Shown: in pieces, positions 6,693 to 8,548 of the stretch
Layout of the letters: each line of letters begins with the position of its first letter
How positions within the stretch are numbered: the stretch's first letter is position 1
Assembly (NCBI GenBank): GCA_002049945.1
Contig: MVCT01000034.1
Coordinates: 1-8,548 of the forward strand
Origin: Candidatus Cloacimonas sp. 4484_140
GTDB taxonomy: Bacteria; Cloacimonadota; Cloacimonadia; JGIOTU-2
DNA length: 8,548 nt
Reading direction: 5' to 3'
The notes under the pieces: model-generated
Databases searched by the model: none
Seen by the model: only the letters and a program-made list of their open reading frames with translations
Told to the model about the DNA's origin: nothing
Program-made: the position numbers and the translations under genes

Positions 6693-8548
6693 ATGAATAT
6701 CAAAATATCATTTCCGGACGGTTCCAAAAAGGAATTTCCAAAAGGGATCACTCCCCTTGAGATCGCAAAAGGAATAAGCAAAGGGCTTGCCAAAGAAGCT
6801 CTCTGTGCACAATTCAATGACACTGTGGTTGATATGACACGACCCCTCGAGGAAAACGGTTCCATTCTCTTTTATAAATTTTCGGACGAAAAAGGAAAAG
6901 AAGTTTACTGGCACGGCAGCTCACATATAATGGCACAGGCGGTGAAACGTCTCTTCCCGGACGTGAAAGTTGCGATCGGTCCAGCTATCGAGCAGGGCTT
7001 CTACTATGATTTTGATAAAGAAATTCCATTCACAGAAGATGATCTGCGTCTTATTGAAGAAGAGATGCAGCGCATTGTTGATGAAAATTTCTTCTTTGAA
7101 AGAAAAGTGCTGAGCCGCAAAGAAGCGCTTGAACTGTTTGAAAGCTTAGGTGAAATATACAAAATTGAACTCATTAATGAAATGCCCAAAGATGAGACCA
7201 TTTCAATATATGTGCTTGGTGATTTTGTGGACCTTTGCCGCGGACCCCATATTCAATCTACAGACAAGGTAAAACATTTCAAACTTCTGAAATTTTCCGG
7301 AGCTTACTGGCGCGGTAATGAAAAAAACAAGATGCTGCAGCGAATTTACGGCATCTCATTCCCCACTCAGAAAGAACTCGGTGCTCATCTTGAAAAATTG
7401 GAAGAAGCAGAAAAACGAGATCACAGGAAAATCGGCAAAGAGCTCGACCTGTTCGGCTTTTATGAAGAGGTCGGCGCCGGGCTTGTGCACTGGCATCCAA
7501 AAGGTGGAGTCATGCGGGACGTCATAGAAGATTTCTGGAAAAAGGAACACTACAGAGACGGTTACCAGATAATCTACACTCCCCACATCGGGAAATCAAT
7601 TTTGTGGGAAAAAAGTGGTCATCTTGACTTTTATCAGGACAGCATGTACGCACCTATGCAGATCGATGAGATCGATTATTACATCAAACCCATGAATTGC
7701 CCATTCCATATTATGGTGTATAAATCTAAGCTCCGAAGCTACCGCGAATTACCTGTCAAATATGCAGAACTCGGCACAGTATATCGTTATGAACGATCCG
7801 GTGCTTTGCATGGCTTGATGAGAGTGCGCGGCTTTACCCAGGATGATGCGCATATCATGTGCACCCCAGATCAGCTTGTCGGAGAAGTGGTAAAATTACT
7901 TGATTTCTCACTTTTCTTCCTGAAATCCTTTGGTTTTGATAGATATGATATATTCCTTTCTACCCAGCCGGACAATTATGTAGGAGAAGATATTGATTGG
8001 GAAAGAGCAACAGAATCTTTGAAAGAAGCTTTGGAAATTTCCGGACTGGAATATAAAGTCGATCCCGGTGAAGGCGTATTTTACGGACCAAAAATCGATA
8101 TCAAGATCAAGGATGCCCTTGACCGTTCTTGGCAGTGTACAACCATTCAATTTGATTTCAATCTTCCTGAGCGCTTTAATATGACCTATATCGGCGAAGA
8201 TAACGAAGCACATCGTCCATACATGATCCACCGCGCTTTGCTTGGCTCTCTCGAACGCTTCTTTGGAGTGCTTATCGAGCATTATGCAGGAAATTTCCCA
8301 GTATGGCTCGCGCCGGTGCAGATACAGGTCATACCCATAAGCGAGCATCAAGTTGAGTATGCAAAGGGAATATTGCAGGCATTGAGAGATGCGAATATCC
8401 GCGCTGATATTGATGTACAGAATGAAAAGATCGGCTACAAGATACGGGAAGCAGAAAAGCAGAAGATCCCGTATATGATCGTTGTCGGAAACAAAGAGAT
8501 CGAAAATAATAATATCTCTGTCAGAAAACATCTTAAGGGAAATCTCGG
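6693..8548 (+). CDS. thrS: Threonyl-tRNA synthetase (3' end cut by the window edge)
   Basis: The reading frame is open from ATG 6693 to the window end (618 full codons). This enzyme charges tRNA-Thr with threonine in the cytoplasm. The domain order is the full bacterial one: TGS (about 1-61), editing domain (about 62-240), class II catalytic core (about 243-530) and anticodon-binding domain (from about 540). Editing residues are H74, H78, C182 and H186. The zinc ligands are C336 in MNCPFH, H387 in RGFTQDDAH and H513 in MIHRALLGSLERF. These sit two residues later than the Escherichia coli zinc ligands C334, H385 and H511, so the total should be near 642 residues and only about two dozen are missing. 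AAGGAT six bases before ATG supports the start. Nothing looks degenerate, and this is a sure housekeeping call. In many bacteria infC follows thrS, but that cannot be seen here. Confidence 0.98.
   Translation, partial: MNIKISFPDGSKKEFPKGITPLEIAKGISKGLAKEALCAQFNDTVVDMTRPLEENGSILFYKFSDEKGKEVYWHGSSHIMAQAVKRLFPDVKVAIGPAIEQGFYYDFDKEIPFTEDDLRLIEEEMQRIVDENFFFERKVLSRKEALELFESLGEIYKIELINEMPKDETISIYVLGDFVDLCRGPHIQSTDKVKHFKLLKFSGAYWRGNEKNKMLQRIYGISFPTQKELGAHLEKLEEAEKRDHRKIGKELDLFGFYEEVGAGLVHWHPKGGVMRDVIEDFWKKEHYRDGYQIIYTPHIGKSILWEKSGHLDFYQDSMYAPMQIDEIDYYIKPMNCPFHIMVYKSKLRSYRELPVKYAELGTVYRYERSGALHGLMRVRGFTQDDAHIMCTPDQLVGEVVKLLDFSLFFLKSFGFDRYDIFLSTQPDNYVGEDIDWERATESLKEALEISGLEYKVDPGEGVFYGPKIDIKIKDALDRSWQCTTIQFDFNLPERFNMTYIGEDNEAHRPYMIHRALLGSLERFFGVLIEHYAGNFPVWLAPVQIQVIPISEHQVEYAKGILQALRDANIRADIDVQNEKIGYKIREAEKQKIPYMIVVGNKEIENNNISVRKHLKGNL

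Noticed and set aside
7908..8531. 207-codon open frame on the minus strand
   Set aside because: It lies entirely opposite the anticodon-binding and catalytic parts of thrS, which is an unambiguous housekeeping gene. The translated sequence has no recognisable family and no ribosome-binding site was evident.
1..8548. CRISPR array, mobile element, tRNA or defence system
   Set aside because: Reading through the window I found no regularly spaced repeats, transposase or integrase frames, tRNA-like cloverleaf or recognised defence gene.

Overview
The window is an AT-rich bacterial chromosomal segment (GC around 40% or slightly below, judged by eye). It is densely coded with ordinary-looking genes. 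I see no IS element, integrase, tRNA, rRNA, CRISPR array or phage gene. The lipoprotein with a LruC domain suggests a diderm. The mix of genes (LruC lipoprotein, APC permease fused to a PTS EIIA-like domain, YhaM-type nuclease), together with sigma70-like TTGACN promoters instead of Bacteroidetes-type ones, points to a non-Bacteroidetes member of the FCB group. Cloacimonadota is my best guess, but this is inference and only moderately to weakly supported.

Left part, minus strand (18-4362). A large LruC-domain lipoprotein gene (2383-4362) has its own promoter and ends at a clear intrinsic terminator (about 2326-2360). Next comes an amino-acid-permease-like protein of 625 residues whose C-terminus is a PTS EIIA type-2 domain with both conserved histidines (409-2286). 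Its 3' end overlaps by 14 bases the start of a small membrane protein made of two tandem PspC domains (18-422). Those two genes very probably form one translationally coupled transcript.

Centre (4363-4546). A 184-base divergent intergenic region holds two back-to-back sigma70-like promoters whose -35 boxes are only 5 bases apart. It also holds a perfect 7-bp inverted repeat just ahead of the rightward gene.

Right part, plus strand (4547-8548). A PHP-domain metallohydrolase of the CehA/McbA type (4547-5614) is followed after 35 bases by an OB-fold plus HD-domain 3'-5' exoribonuclease of the YhaM family (5650-6600). After a 92-base gap with a candidate promoter comes thrS (from 6693). It encodes threonyl-tRNA synthetase with intact editing and catalytic residues and runs off the right edge, lacking only about the last two dozen codons.

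No complete new system stands out. The most interesting items are the permease-EIIA fusion coupled to the tandem-PspC gene, the LruC lipoprotein with its repeated DxDFND motif, and the inverted repeat in the divergent promoter region.
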